Shown here in pieces: positions 26,271 through 36,185 of a stretch of DNA of 64,000 bases. The stretch is from Gilliamella sp. wkB171 (lineage in GTDB: Bacteria; Pseudomonadota; Gammaproteobacteria; Enterobacterales; Orbaceae), in NCBI RefSeq assembly GCF_001693755.1, contig NZ_LYST01000039.1:1-64000 (forward strand), written 5' to 3'. Every line of letters starts with the position of its first letter. Within the stretch, counting starts at the first letter, position 1. The translations under genes were made by a program, and so were the position numbers. The notes under the pieces were generated by a model. It did no database searches and was not told where the DNA came from. It worked only from the letters and a program-made list of their open reading frames with translations.

Positions 26271-28885
26271 AGCGTGCCAACTGTGTAGCTACGGCGTCCA
26301 CTTTTACGACCAAGCGCTTCCAAATTGGTTTGTAATGGTGGAAATGGTAATTTTAAATCATGCTGACGATAAGCTTCTAAGATTAATTTATGAATTGCTG
26401 TTCGTAAAAGCATTCGATGCCCCATTTCGGCTGCAAACACACGCAGTTCAAATAATTGTATTCCTTCTTGAATATCGACTAAAAAGACTTGTGGTTCGGG
26501 ATCGTTTAACACATATTCACATTCCATACAGGCTTGTTGTAATAGGTTTATTACCAAATCACTATCAGCATCAATAGTTGCAGGGATAGTTAACACAATA
26601 CGGGTAATGGAGTCTGATAACGACCAGTTAACTAATTGCTCAGTGATAAAAGCTTTATTCGGCATGACGATTTCTTTGCGGTCCCAGTCAACAATTGTAA
26701 TTGCACGCGTGTTAATTTTAGTGATATTGCCGGTTAAATCACGAATAGTGACGGTATCCCCGATTCTGACCGGTTTTTCAAATAAAATGATTAAGCCAGA
26801 AATAAAGTTAGCAAAAATTTCTTGTAGACCAAAACCTAAACCAACACCTAATGCAGCAATAAGCCATTGTATTTTTGACCAATCAATCCCAATAAATGAA
26901 AATGCAATCATACAACCGATCATTAAAATAATATATTTAGAAATTGTTGAGATAGCATAACCGGTGCCCGGTGCTAAATCTAAATGTTGTAAAATTCCTA
27001 ATTCGAGTAATGCTGGTAGGTTTTTAACGGCTTGCACGGTGATTGTCATGACTAAAATGGCAATACATACCGCGCCAAGGGTAATATATTGTTCGATTTC
27101 AACGCCATTGACAATGGTGCTTGTGCCCCAAAGTTTTATATTATTCATGAAGGCAAATGCCGAATGTAGTTCAGACCATAGCAATATCATACTAATTAAA
27201 GCAATCAGCATAATAATCGATCTAACTAATTGTAACGATTGTGCACTAATAACATCTAAGTTGATGACTGGTTCATCGACACCTTCATTCACCGATGTTA
27301 ACTCTTCTTCGTGTCCTTTCGCGCGTTGCATGCGCTCTAATCGGCGTTGTTTGTCTCGTTCAAATTCAATACGACGTTTTTGGATCCACATCCAACGTCG
27401 AATCATAAAATAGATAACTAATAAACCAAACCAGATAATAACTGATGCTTCAAGTCGACCTAATAATACTTGTGCTGTAGATAAATAACCTAAACAAGCC
27501 GCAATAATAGCTAACCAAGGCGCACTTAATAAAATAAACCAAAGAATGTGACTTAATAAGTTATCGCCAGATCCTTTTTTATCAATATAAAGAGGAACGC
27601 CGGCTCGATGGATTGATTTAGTCATAAATACTAAAGCAAAGCAAAGAATAATGAAGGCTGTTCGTCCTATGGTGGCTGCAAATTGGCGGTTGTTAAACTG
27701 ATCAAAACTCATGACAATCATAACAAGCGGAATTACTACCCAAACCGAAAGTTGATAGTATTTCATTGCTTCTCGTACACTTGATTTGGACCAGCCAAAA
27801 TGGGTAATAAATAGACCATTTTGTTCTGCAAAATGTGCAGTAATAATAAAGACCCATAAAATAGGCGCAGCAGCATTTACCCCATAACCCAGCGCTACTG
27901 CGACAGGGTAGTCCCAGTTAATTTGCAGCGCATACCCAAAAACAGCCCATAAAATAGGTACAGGCAGCGCCATAATTAGCGAATAGATAATTACTTTTAA
28001 TGTTAAAGAATAACTATCTTGCGTTACTTTACCTACGCGTGAGGCGGATTTGTTTAAAAATGCGTAATATTTTGTGCGCATTTTAAAGTGGGTAACCACA
28101 AATAGCATCGCTAAAATCAATAAAAATAATGGCTTAGGTGTTGTTAATACTTCACAACTGGCATTATATAGCTGAGTTAAGGTATCGATTGAAAAAATGA
28201 CATACACAACATCTTTGGCCAAATTAACCGGGAATTTAAGTGAAATTGGGTTAACATCAGCCACCCAGAAAAAATAGCGGTGTGCCGCGTCATTGACTTC
28301 GTCAATTGCATTGGTTAATTGTTTATTTGAAATTTTTAATTTCGTTAATTCTAAAATAGTGGTATCAGTACCCGAAATTAATGTTTTAAGTAATTCGCTT
28401 TGTTCGCGTAACAAGCGTCGGTACTGTGTAGCGAGTTTTACACTATTAAGTGGGCTACTTAAAGTTGGATAGTTGTCTAATGCGGTTAGCGTATTGGAGT
28501 AATTAAGCTGTTGGACTTTTGCTTCGGCGATTTCGGCATCAAGCGGTTGAGACTTGGGTTTTTCTGGTAAACGTAGTAGCTGTTGGCGAAGGGTTTCGCC
28601 AAGCGCGGTTGAAAAACTTAACCATTCACCTTGTTCAGCCAGTGTCGCTAACGTATTTTGTACATGTGAAATCTGCGTGGTAATGTTATTTTGTTCATTA
28701 ATGATGCTGGTTAAATGCGATTTTTGGAACTCCATATTTTGACGAAGTTCATCGTTTTTATCACTTAACTGATTCACAACTTGTGATAGCTCTTCTTCAT
28801 TATCAATAGTTAAAATTGCTTGTTCAGCAAACGTTAATGAAGATAACAGCAATAATACACAACAGCAAAAACCACGCATCCACAT
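26267..28885 (-). CDS. mscM: MscM/YjeP-like mechanosensitive channel of the MscS family
   Basis: An 872-residue inner-membrane channel that should open on membrane tension during osmotic downshock. It begins with a signal peptide (GFCCCVLLLLSSLTFAEQ), then a periplasmic coiled-coil region to about residue 230, multiple hydrophobic segments from about 240 to 680, and the C-terminal MscS core: GVGLGFGLQEIFANFISGLI (pore helix), IGDTVTIRDLTGNI and VMPNKAFITEQLVNWSLSD. E. coli MscM has about 1107 residues; this form is shorter, mainly in the periplasmic part. It lies 4 bases after psd on the minus strand, the same psd-mscM order as in E. coli, which supports the name over MscK. Confidence 0.85.
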   Translation of the reverse strand: MWMRGFCCCVLLLLSSLTFAEQAILTIDNEEELSQVVNQLSDKNDELRQNMEFQKSHLTSIINEQNNITTQISHVQNTLATLAEQGEWLSFSTALGETLRQQLLRLPEKPKSQPLDAEIAEAKVQQLNYSNTLTALDNYPTLSSPLNSVKLATQYRRLLREQSELLKTLISGTDTTILELTKLKISNKQLTNAIDEVNDAAHRYFFWVADVNPISLKFPVNLAKDVVYVIFSIDTLTQLYNASCEVLTTPKPLFLLILAMLFVVTHFKMRTKYYAFLNKSASRVGKVTQDSYSLTLKVIIYSLIMALPVPILWAVFGYALQINWDYPVAVALGYGVNAAAPILWVFIITAHFAEQNGLFITHFGWSKSSVREAMKYYQLSVWVVIPLVMIVMSFDQFNNRQFAATIGRTAFIILCFALVFMTKSIHRAGVPLYIDKKGSGDNLLSHILWFILLSAPWLAIIAACLGYLSTAQVLLGRLEASVIIWFGLLVIYFMIRRWMWIQKRRIEFERDKQRRLERMQRAKGHEEELTSVNEGVDEPVINLDVISAQSLQLVRSIIMLIALISMILLWSELHSAFAFMNNIKLWGTSTIVNGVEIEQYITLGAVCIAILVMTITVQAVKNLPALLELGILQHLDLAPGTGYAISTISKYIILMIGCMIAFSFIGIDWSKIQWLIAALGVGLGFGLQEIFANFISGLIILFEKPVRIGDTVTIRDLTGNITKINTRAITIVDWDRKEIVMPNKAFITEQLVNWSLSDSITRIVLTIPATIDADSDLVINLLQQACMECEYVLNDPEPQVFLVDIQEGIQLFELRVFAAEMGHRMLLRTAIHKLILEAYRQHDLKLPFPPLQTNLEALGRKSGRRSYTVGTL

Positions 28886-28889
28886 AATG

Positions 28890-29738
28890 TTAGATCCTTT
28901 CAGCTAGCTTTTGACCAACGCGCGTTATGTCACCAACTTTAAGATGACTATCAAATGCAATAGCATTTGATGCAAACAAGGTAATGACAGTTGAGCCTAA
29001 TTTAAAACAGCCCATATCTTGTCCTTTAGTTAATTTCACTTCGCCAGCATAGGTCCAACGTTTCATAATACCTTCGCGAGGAGGAGTGATACAGCCTTCC
29101 CATTCTACTTCAATACTACCAACAATCGTTGCACCGATTAAAATTTGTGCCATCGGTCCAAATTCGGTTTCAAATAGACAGATAACGCGCTCATTACGCG
29201 CAAAAATATTCGGTATACTTTCGGTTGTTGCTTTACTGACTGAGAACAATGAACCAGGCACATAAATCATTTCACGTAAAATGCCATCACAAGGCATATG
29301 AAAGCGATGGTAATTTTGAGGTGATAAGTAAGTTGTAGCATAAGCGCCATCTTTAAAAAACTTGATCATATCAGGATGGCATGCCAATAATGATTCTAAA
29401 GAATAAAAATGCCCTTTAGCTTGTAACAATAAATTATCTTGAACGACACCAAATTGGCTTATCACACCATCGGCAGGCATGACAATAGAATTAGCCGCTG
29501 AATCGATAGGACGGGCATCGTCTTTTAGCTCACGAGCAAAAAAATCATTGAAAGTTTTATATTCTTTTACATCACTAATTTTTGCTTCACTTAAATCAAC
29601 TTTATACAGTTTACTAAAGCCTAAAATCATCCATGTTGTCACTTTCCCTAAATGTTTATTAGCAATCCAACCAAATATTAGGGTTAATAGCTGTTTAGGT
29701 AGTAAATATTGAATAATTGCTTTTAACTGATTAAACAT
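28890..29738 (-). CDS. psd: Phosphatidylserine decarboxylase proenzyme
   Basis: Psd converts phosphatidylserine to phosphatidylethanolamine at the inner membrane. The protein self-cleaves at an LGST motif, seen here at residues 247-250 ([10 protein letters not shown]), to make the pyruvoyl prosthetic group on Ser249. Length 282 and the [18 protein letters not shown] and YVPGSLFSV segments are characteristic. It is the first gene of a psd-mscM operon on the minus strand, divergent from the rhamnose operon. Confidence 0.97.
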   Translation of the reverse strand: MFNQLKAIIQYLLPKQLLTLIFGWIANKHLGKVTTWMILGFSKLYKVDLSEAKISDVKEYKTFNDFFARELKDDARPIDSAANSIVMPADGVISQFGVVQDNLLLQAKGHFYSLESLLACHPDMIKFFKDGAYATTYLSPQNYHRFHMPCDGILREMIYVPGSLFSVSKATTESIPNIFARNERVICLFETEFGPMAQILIGATIVGSIEVEWEGCITPPREGIMKRWTYAGEVKLTKGQDMGCFKLGSTVITLFASNAIAFDSHLKVGDITRVGQKLAERI

Positions 29739-29822
29739 AGGTTACTCTCAAATTATTTTTATAAACACGTCATTATACCAATAATTATTAAGAATGTATA
29801 AAACCAACATAAATCGATAATT

Positions 29823-29838
29823 TGTGCGGTAGATCACA
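29823..29838 (+). promoter_or_regulatory. CRP site upstream of rhaB
   Basis: TGTGCGGTAGATCACA matches TGTGA-N6-TCACA at nine of ten conserved positions. Its centre is about 90 bases upstream of the predicted rhaB transcription start, nearly the position of the main CRP site in E. coli rhaBAD. Between it and the promoter lies TTGCCA (29854-29859) / TGGCAA (29875-29880), a dyad that may mark RhaS half-sites. Confidence 0.65.
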
Positions 29839-29884
29839 CTGAGTTTTAAAATTTTGCCAATATGGTTAATACAATGGCAATCAA

Positions 29885-29913
29885 TTGAAAGTATTTATGT
29901 TATACGTTATCTA
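29885..29913 (+). promoter_or_regulatory. Sigma-70 promoter candidate of the rha operon
   Basis: TTGAAA (29885-29890), 17 bases, TATCTA (29908-29913), placed 36 bases before the rhaB ATG. The weak -10 is expected for a promoter that depends on the activator RhaS and on CRP. Confidence 0.45.
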
Positions 29914-29948
29914 CACTCTACCCATTAGCAATAATGGGGATAGTGATA

Positions 29949-31355
29949 ATGGCTGATAGATATATTGCCGCAATAGATTTAGGTGCTTCAAGTGGGCGGG
30001 TAATGTTGTCTTGTTATCAAGCGGACAATCAACATTTAACCCTGAAAGAAGTGCATCGATTTAAGAATGATTTTAAATCACTAGATGCCAATTTTTGTTG
30101 GGATCTTGATTATTTAGAGCACGAAATCATTACCGGTTTAAACAAAATTATTCAGCAAAGTATTAAGCTTGATAGTATCGGCATTGATACTTGGGGCGTG
30201 GATTATGTACTGCTTGATAAACATGGACAAGTCGTTGGCCCGACTTATGCTTACCGCGATCATCGTACCGATAATGTTATGTCACAAGTTCAATCAGAGC
30301 TTGGAATCGAAAACATCTACCAAAAAACCGGTATTCAATTTTTAACCTTTAATACCCTTTATCAACTTAAAGCCATGATGAGGGACAATCCAACTTTGTT
30401 ATCACAAGTCACGGATTGGGTGATGATACCGGATTATTTAATTTATCGATTGACTGGTAAGTTAAACCGTGAATATACCAATGCAACAACAACACAACTG
30501 GTTAATGTGACAACACGTGATTGGGATCAGCAATTGCTCGATTACTTAGGTGTGCCGCGGAAATGGTTTGGCGATATTACCATGCCCGGTAATAAAGTCG
30601 GTTATTGGCAAAGTCCGAATGGCGAACAAATTCCAGTTATTGCTATAGCCAGCCACGATACCGCTAGTGCAGTGATTGCCGCTCCCATAACAGATAAACA
30701 AAGTGCTTATTTGTGTTCAGGGACTTGGTCATTAATGGGCATCGAGTCAAATCATCCATTTACCGAAGTTCAAGCTCTAAACGCTAACATCACCAATGAA
30801 GGTGGGGTAGAAGGGCATTATCGCGTCTTAAAAAACATTATGGGTTTATGGCTATTTCAGCGTGTTTGCATAGAACATAACATCCCTAACATTAGTCACA
30901 TTATTGAATTAGCAAAGCAAGAACAATCCTTTGCTTATGTGATTAATCCTAATGATGACAGGTTTTTAAATCCCGCGTCCATGACCGAAACCATAAAACA
31001 GGTCTGCCGTGAAAAATATGAACATGCTCCTGAACGTTTATCACAATTAGTGCGCTGTATATTTGATAGTTTAGCCACTTTATATCGTGATGTAATTGCA
31101 GAATTATCCCTACTTATCAAGCAACCAATTAATACCTTACATATTGTTGGTGGTGGTTGCCAAAATACTTTTCTCAATCAGTTATGTGCCGATCTTTGTC
31201 ATATCAACGTGACCGCAGGTCCTGTTGAATCGTCAGCCTTAGGTAATGTCGGATACCAATTAATTTCGTTAGGGGATATCGATGATGTTAAGACGTTAAG
31301 ACAGATTATCTCGCACAATTTTGATACCCAATATTATTATCCACAAAATAGTTAA
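29949..31355 (+). CDS. rhaB: L-rhamnulokinase
   Basis: RhaB phosphorylates L-rhamnulose to L-rhamnulose-1-phosphate with ATP. The 468 residues are a FGGY-family kinase: phosphate-1 loop [13 protein letters not shown] near residue 7, [12 protein letters not shown] near residue 78, NATTTQLVN, the ASHDTASAV substrate block near residue 235, SGTWSLMG, and the adenosine loop [13 protein letters not shown] near residue 400. An in-frame ATG at 29934 lies on top of the GGGGA ribosome binding site of the ATG at 29949, so the latter is chosen. First gene of the rhaBADT-fucO-rhaM operon. Confidence 0.97.
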   Translation: MADRYIAAIDLGASSGRVMLSCYQADNQHLTLKEVHRFKNDFKSLDANFCWDLDYLEHEIITGLNKIIQQSIKLDSIGIDTWGVDYVLLDKHGQVVGPTYAYRDHRTDNVMSQVQSELGIENIYQKTGIQFLTFNTLYQLKAMMRDNPTLLSQVTDWVMIPDYLIYRLTGKLNREYTNATTTQLVNVTTRDWDQQLLDYLGVPRKWFGDITMPGNKVGYWQSPNGEQIPVIAIASHDTASAVIAAPITDKQSAYLCSGTWSLMGIESNHPFTEVQALNANITNEGGVEGHYRVLKNIMGLWLFQRVCIEHNIPNISHIIELAKQEQSFAYVINPNDDRFLNPASMTETIKQVCREKYEHAPERLSQLVRCIFDSLATLYRDVIAELSLLIKQPINTLHIVGGGCQNTFLNQLCADLCHINVTAGPVESSALGNVGYQLISLGDIDDVKTLRQIISHNFDTQYYYPQNS

Positions 31356-31390
31356 TTAAAAAATTTACCCAATTTATTAAGGAGTTACTA

Positions 31391-32641
31391 ATGAGTACAG
31401 TTGAAAATGCTTATCAAAGTGCTAAAGCAAGATTTGCCGAAATAGAGGTAGATACCGATGCAGCTTTAGCTAAAATGGCTAAATTACCAATTTCAGTCCA
31501 TTGCTGGCAAGGTGATGATGTTACAGGTTTTGAAACACAAGAAGGTGAGTTAACAGGCGGTATACAGGCGACAGGTAATTATCCAGGCAAAGCACGCAAT
31601 GCAAGTGAACTTAGGGCCGATTTAGATAAAGCGTTTAGCTTAATCCCGGGTCCAAAACGGTTAAATTTACATGCGTCATATTTAGAAGCTGATCACAAAG
31701 TTGATCGTAATGAAGTAAAACCGGAACACTTTGCGAATTGGGTGAGCTGGGCTAAAAAGCAGCACATTGGTTTAGATTTTAATCCAACTTATTTTTCTCA
31801 CCCATTAAGTAATGAAGGCACGTTAACGCATGTTGATGCAAAAATTCGCCAATTTTGGATTGAACATGGTAAAGCGTGTCGTAAAGTATCTGAATATTTT
31901 GGTAAAGAGTTAGGTACACCCTCAGTAATGAACATTTGGTTACCTGATGGCATGAAAGATATTACCGTCGATAAATTTGCACCAAGACAACGTTTATTAG
32001 AATCGTTGGATGAAATTATCAGTGAAAAAATCGATCCTAAATATCATATTGATGCAGTAGAAAGTAAATTATTTGGTATTGGACTTGAATCTTATACTGC
32101 TGGTTCAAATGAATTTTATCTCGCTTATGCTACATCACGTAAAACTGCACTCTGTTTAGATGCGGGGCATTTCCACCCAACAGAAGTCATTTCAGACAAA
32201 ATTTCTGCCGTTATGCCATTTGTTGAACACCTATTACTGCATGTAAGCCGCCCTGTACGTTGGGATAGTGATCACGTCGTACTTTTCGATGATGAAACCC
32301 AAAATATTGCCAGTGAAATCATTCGTAATAATTTATTTGATCGAGTTCATATCGGCTTGGACTTTTTTGATGCATCAATCAACCGTATCGCGGCTTGGGT
32401 AATTGGTACACGCAACATGAAAAAATGCCTATTAAAAGCGTTATTAGAACCTACAGCGCAACTCAAACAATTTGAACGTGAACGAGACTTTACTTCCCGA
32501 CTAGCATTACTCGAAGAACAAAAATCCTTACCTTGGCAAGCAGTTTGGGATAAATATTGCCAACAAAATGGCGTGCCAGTAGGACGTGCTTGGCTTGATG
32601 AAGTTCGTCAATATGAACAACAAGTATTAACTCAACGATAA
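31391..32641 (+). CDS. rhaA: L-rhamnose isomerase
   Basis: RhaA converts L-rhamnose to L-rhamnulose using divalent metal. The 416 residues are close to the 419 of E. coli RhaA. Conserved blocks include [14 protein letters not shown] near residue 36, [11 protein letters not shown] near residue 133, [11 protein letters not shown] near residue 180, and the metal ligands around [11 protein letters not shown] near residue 260 and [13 protein letters not shown] near residue 283. It starts 35 bases after rhaB with an AAGGAG ribosome binding site and ends 13 bases before the rhaD ATG. Confidence 0.98.
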   Translation: MSTVENAYQSAKARFAEIEVDTDAALAKMAKLPISVHCWQGDDVTGFETQEGELTGGIQATGNYPGKARNASELRADLDKAFSLIPGPKRLNLHASYLEADHKVDRNEVKPEHFANWVSWAKKQHIGLDFNPTYFSHPLSNEGTLTHVDAKIRQFWIEHGKACRKVSEYFGKELGTPSVMNIWLPDGMKDITVDKFAPRQRLLESLDEIISEKIDPKYHIDAVESKLFGIGLESYTAGSNEFYLAYATSRKTALCLDAGHFHPTEVISDKISAVMPFVEHLLLHVSRPVRWDSDHVVLFDDETQNIASEIIRNNLFDRVHIGLDFFDASINRIAAWVIGTRNMKKCLLKALLEPTAQLKQFERERDFTSRLALLEEQKSLPWQAVWDKYCQQNGVPVGRAWLDEVRQYEQQVLTQR

Positions 32642-32654
32642 TGAGGTGAAAACA

Positions 32655-33479
32655 ATGCAACAGATTCTATCTTCTTGGTTTGTGCAAGGCATGATCAAAG
32701 CAACGTACGACATGTGGTTAAAAGGTTGGGATGAACGTAATGGCGGTAACGTAAGCTTACGATTATTAGACACCGATGTCACTTCATTTCAAGGTGACTT
32801 TTATGCTAATCCACGGCACGTATCATTAACACAAGATGTGACTAAGTTAGCCAATCAATACTTTATTGTGACAGGCTCTGGAAAATTTTTCCGAAATGTC
32901 ATTTTAGATCCCGCTGATACCTTAGCTATTGTCAAAATCGATGAGCAGGGTAAGGGCTACTATATTATGTGGGGGTTGATTAATGGTGGTTTACCCACTT
33001 CTGAGCTAGCCGCTCACTTACAGTCTCACATCGTTCGAATGGAAAAAAGTCAAGGTAAAGATCGCGTGATCATGCATTGTCATGCAACCAATTTAATTGC
33101 ATTAACTTATGTTTTAGAACTCGATACCGCAGTTATTACCCGTTTACTATGGGAAATGAGCACCGAATGCTTGGTGGTTTTTCCTGATGGAGTAGGTGTT
33201 GTGCCTTGGATGGTGCCAGGCAAAGATGAAATTGGTTATGCCACAGCACAACAAATGGCAAAACATACATTGGTTTTATGGGCTTTTCATGGTGTTTTCG
33301 GTACTGGTCCTACATTGGATGAAGCCTTTGGGCTTATTGATACAGCAGAAAAATCAGCAGAAGTATTAGTTAAAGTTTTATCAATGGGTGGTAAACGACA
33401 AACTATTACAACCGAGCAATTTAGACTGTTGGCACAGCGCTTTGATGTCAATCCAATTGAAGAAGCATTAAAACCTTAG
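32655..33479 (+). CDS. rhaD: Rhamnulose-1-phosphate aldolase
   Basis: RhaD cleaves L-rhamnulose-1-phosphate to dihydroxyacetone phosphate and L-lactaldehyde with zinc. The 274 residues show [15 protein letters not shown] near residue 27, [10 protein letters not shown], the zinc histidines in [11 protein letters not shown] near residue 140, and the third metal histidine in [16 protein letters not shown] near residue 212. A GTG nine bases upstream is in frame, but GAGG (32643-32646) is spaced correctly for the ATG at 32655, and the [15 protein letters not shown] start matches the family. Confidence 0.97.
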   Translation: MQQILSSWFVQGMIKATYDMWLKGWDERNGGNVSLRLLDTDVTSFQGDFYANPRHVSLTQDVTKLANQYFIVTGSGKFFRNVILDPADTLAIVKIDEQGKGYYIMWGLINGGLPTSELAAHLQSHIVRMEKSQGKDRVIMHCHATNLIALTYVLELDTAVITRLLWEMSTECLVVFPDGVGVVPWMVPGKDEIGYATAQQMAKHTLVLWAFHGVFGTGPTLDEAFGLIDTAEKSAEVLVKVLSMGGKRQTITTEQFRLLAQRFDVNPIEEALKP

Positions 33480-33483
33480 TTAG

Positions 33484-33518
33484 GTTTAGCTCAGAATATA
33501 TTAAATTATATTCTAAAC
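33484..33518 (+). other. Intercistronic hairpin before rhaT
   Basis: AGAATATA (33493-33500) pairs perfectly with TATATTCT (33507-33514); outer bases GTTTA (33484-33488) and TAAAC (33514-33518) can extend the stem across a small bulge. It ends just before the ribosome binding site of rhaT (ATAAGGACAC). No T-run follows, so it may tune rhaT expression or mRNA stability rather than stop transcription. Confidence 0.4.
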
Positions 33519-33534
33519 ATATAAGGACACATAT

Positions 33535-34569
33535 ATGGGTAGTTCAATTATTTTAGGTATTTTTTGGCACTTTGTCGGTGCTACATCGGCCGCTTGCTTT
33601 TATGCACCATTGAAAAAAGTCAAAAATTGGTCATGGGAAACAATGTGGTCAATCGCGGGTATTTTTTCATGGATTATTTTGCCTTGGTCTATAAGTTACT
33701 GTTTATTGCCTGATTTTTGGGGATATTATGGTAGTTTCAGTTCAGATATATTAATTCCTGTTTTTCTATTTGGTGCAATGTGGGGAATTGGTAATGTCGG
33801 CTATGGACTGACTATGCGCTATTTGGGTATGTCCATGGGAATAGGTATTGCAATTGGCATTACCTTAATTGTTGGTACGTTAATGACGCCGATATTACAA
33901 GGTAAATTTGGTGAACTTGTCGCTTCAACGGGCGGCAAAATGACACTACTAGGCGTAGTTGTCGCTGTTATTGGGGTAGCCATTGTTACTTATGCGGGAC
34001 TTTTAAAAGAAAAAACATTAGGCGTACAGGTAGCGGATTTTAATCTACGCAAAGGACTATTGTTAGCGGTAATGTGTGGGATTTTTTCTGCTGGTATGTC
34101 TTTTGCCATGAGCGCCGCAGTACCTATGCATACTAAGGCTGCTGAATTAGGTGTTTCTCATCTGTATGTTGCGTTACCTAGTTATGTAGTCATCATGGGT
34201 GGTGGCGCGATAGTTAATCTTGGTTTTTGTATTTCCCGCCTCTGTTTTAAAAAAGAACTGTCATTCAAACAAGATATCTCGGTTGCTAAATCGTTACTCA
34301 TTAGCAATGCATTGTTTGCCATTTTGGGCGGTGCAATGTGGTATTTTCAATTCTTCTTTTATGCATGGGGCCATGCCAATATCCCAGCAGAGTATGGCTT
34401 TATGAGTTGGATGTTACATATGAGCTTTTATGTGCTCTGTGGTGGTATTGTTGGTTTAGTTTTAAAAGAGTGGTTTGGAACCGGGAAAAAACCAGTAAAA
34501 GTATTATGTATAGGTTGCTTAGTTATTATTTTGGCTGCCAATATCGTTGGTTTAGGCATGGCAAATTAA
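33535..34569 (+). CDS. rhaT: L-rhamnose/proton symporter
   Basis: RhaT imports L-rhamnose across the inner membrane with protons. The 344 residues equal E. coli RhaT in length; about ten hydrophobic segments are visible. Landmarks include [20 protein letters not shown] near residue 15, [19 protein letters not shown] near residue 83 and the late [13 protein letters not shown]-type stretch (seen as [15 protein letters not shown]) near residue 267. In E. coli rhaT stands apart with its own promoter; here it is inside the catabolic operon between rhaD and fucO. Confidence 0.97.
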   Translation: MGSSIILGIFWHFVGATSAACFYAPLKKVKNWSWETMWSIAGIFSWIILPWSISYCLLPDFWGYYGSFSSDILIPVFLFGAMWGIGNVGYGLTMRYLGMSMGIGIAIGITLIVGTLMTPILQGKFGELVASTGGKMTLLGVVVAVIGVAIVTYAGLLKEKTLGVQVADFNLRKGLLLAVMCGIFSAGMSFAMSAAVPMHTKAAELGVSHLYVALPSYVVIMGGGAIVNLGFCISRLCFKKELSFKQDISVAKSLLISNALFAILGGAMWYFQFFFYAWGHANIPAEYGFMSWMLHMSFYVLCGGIVGLVLKEWFGTGKKPVKVLCIGCLVIILAANIVGLGMAN

Positions 34570-34587
34570 TTGAAAGGAAAACAGATT

Positions 34588-35739
34588 ATGGCTTATAGAA
34601 TGATTTTAAATGAAACCTCTTATTTTGGTGCAGGGTCAATCCAACATATCGTTGATGAAATTAAAAAACGTGGTTTTAAAAAAGCATTGGTGGTTACTGA
34701 CAAAGATCTAATCAAATTCAAAGTAGCAACAAAAGTAACAAAATTATTAGATGACAATGGTTTTGCTTATCAAATATTTGATGAAGTCATGCCAAATCCA
34801 ACTATCGGAATTGTTAAAAAAGGGGTAGAAATTTTTAAACAGTCAGGTGCTGATTATTTAATCGCTATCGGTGGCGGATCTCCGCAAGATACGGCCAAAG
34901 CCATTGGTATCATTATTAATAATCCTGAATTTGCTGATGTGCGAAGCTTAGAAGGCGTTGCACCAACTAAAAAACCTGCGGTTCCAACGATAGCCATCCC
35001 AACAACAGCAGGTACCGCAGCTGAAGTGACTATTAACTACGTCATTACCGATGAAGAGAAAAAACGCAAATTTGTCTGTGTTGACCCTCATGATATTCCG
35101 GCTGTTGCAATCATAGATTCAGATATGATGACAAGCATGCCAGCGAGTTTAAAAGCGGCAACTGGGGTAGATGCGCTAACACATGCCATAGAGGGTTATA
35201 TTACTAAAGGTGCTTGGGAACTATCAGACATGTTCCATCTTAAAGCAATAGAAGTTATATCTCGTTCATTACGTGACTCAGTAAAAGGGATTGCAAAAGG
35301 TTCAGAAGACATGGCATTAGGCCAATATATTGCTGGTATGGGTTTTTCAAATGTGGGATTAGGTTTAGTTCATGGAATGGCACACCCGCTTGGTGCTTTT
35401 TATAGTACACCGCATGGTGTTGCTAATGCCGTATTGCTACCGCATATCATGGATTACAATGCCGAATTTACTGGTGATAAATATCGTGATATTGCTAAAG
35501 CAATGGGGGTGGCAGACACTGAAAAAATGACAATAACGCAGGCCAGACAGGCTGCTGTTGATGCAGTAAAACAGCTTAACAAAGATGTCGGTATTCCAGC
35601 AACATTGAAAGATATTGGCGTTAAACTCGAAGACATTCCAGCACTAGCACAAGCTGCCTTTGATGATGTTTGTACCGGTGGTAATCCACGTGAAACTAAT
35701 GTTCACGAAATTGAACAACTTTATCAGGCTATTTATTAA
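34588..35739 (+). CDS. fucO: Lactaldehyde reductase (1,2-propanediol oxidoreductase)
   Basis: FucO reduces L-lactaldehyde, the aldolase product, to L-1,2-propanediol with NADH, which balances redox during anaerobic rhamnose or fucose use. The 383 residues equal E. coli FucO in length and are very similar: IAIGGGSPQDTAKA near residue 94, IPTTAGTAAEVTINYVI near residue 138, DALTHAIEGYI near residue 195 with iron ligands, and GLVHGMAHPLGAFY near residue 258. A TTG at 34570 is in frame, but GAAAGGAAAA supports the ATG at 34588. In E. coli fucO belongs to the fucose locus; here it sits in the rha operon. Confidence 0.97.
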   Translation: MAYRMILNETSYFGAGSIQHIVDEIKKRGFKKALVVTDKDLIKFKVATKVTKLLDDNGFAYQIFDEVMPNPTIGIVKKGVEIFKQSGADYLIAIGGGSPQDTAKAIGIIINNPEFADVRSLEGVAPTKKPAVPTIAIPTTAGTAAEVTINYVITDEEKKRKFVCVDPHDIPAVAIIDSDMMTSMPASLKAATGVDALTHAIEGYITKGAWELSDMFHLKAIEVISRSLRDSVKGIAKGSEDMALGQYIAGMGFSNVGLGLVHGMAHPLGAFYSTPHGVANAVLLPHIMDYNAEFTGDKYRDIAKAMGVADTEKMTITQARQAAVDAVKQLNKDVGIPATLKDIGVKLEDIPALAQAAFDDVCTGGNPRETNVHEIEQLYQAIY

Positions 35740-35761
35740 TGATAAGTTGCTGATTTAAAAT

Positions 35762-35798
35762 TATGAAATAGGTCAATATTATATCGACCTATTTCATA
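35762..35798 (+). other. 13-bp perfect hairpin between fucO and rhaM
   Basis: TATGAAATAGGTC (35762-35774) pairs perfectly with GACCTATTTCATA (35786-35798) around an 11-base loop. It occupies most of the fucO-rhaM gap, ending about 20 bases before the rhaM ribosome binding site. There is no T-run, so it is better read as an mRNA stabiliser or partial terminator than as a full terminator. Confidence 0.55.
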
Positions 35799-35825
35799 GG
35801 TGATGCTTAATAAGAAGGAATGATT

Positions 35826-36140
35826 ATGTTAAGAAAAGCTTCAATCATGCAGGTTAATCCTGATAAACATGCGGAATATAAAAAACGACACGATGAAATT
35901 TTCCCAGAATTAGTGAAAGAGTTAAAAGCACATGGTGCACATAATTATTCGATTTTTCTCGATCCAAAGCGCAATCTTTTATTTGCTTACGTTGAAATTG
36001 AATCAGAAGATCGTTGGGATGCTATTGCCAATACGGCTGCTTGCAAAAAATGGTGGGCATTTATGCAAGATATCATGCCAAGTAATGCTGATAACAGCCC
36101 AATAAGTGAAGCGCTTTTACCTGTGTTTTATCTTGAATAA
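35826..36140 (+). CDS. rhaM: L-rhamnose mutarotase
   Basis: RhaM interconverts the anomers of L-rhamnose so that the form used by RhaA is available. The 104-residue length and the sequence match E. coli Rha[22 protein letters not shown] at the start (catalytic His region), [11 protein letters not shown] near residue 40, [11 protein letters not shown] and [13 protein letters not shown]. Two ATGs occur six bases apart; AAGAAGGA ends at 35819, adjacent to the first, so the second at 35826 is the better start. Last gene of the operon. Confidence 0.96.
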   Translation: MLRKASIMQVNPDKHAEYKKRHDEIFPELVKELKAHGAHNYSIFLDPKRNLLFAYVEIESEDRWDAIANTAACKKWWAFMQDIMPSNADNSPISEALLPVFYLE

Positions 36141-36145
36141 AAATG

Positions 36146-36175
36146 GACTCTCTTTTATAAAATTAAAAGAGAGTC
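36146..36175. terminator. Bidirectional terminator between rhaM and rhaR
   Basis: GACTCTCTTTTA (36146-36157) pairs perfectly with TAAAAGAGAGTC (36164-36175) around a 6-base loop. It lies in the 45-base gap between two convergent genes, starting right after the rhaM stop codon. Confidence 0.75.
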
Positions 36176-36185
36176 TCTACCTTCA

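Noticed and set aside
26964-27413. Plus-strand open frames of 117 and 149 codons inside mscM
   Set aside because: Antisense to the MscS-family channel coding region, no family features, no initiation signal.
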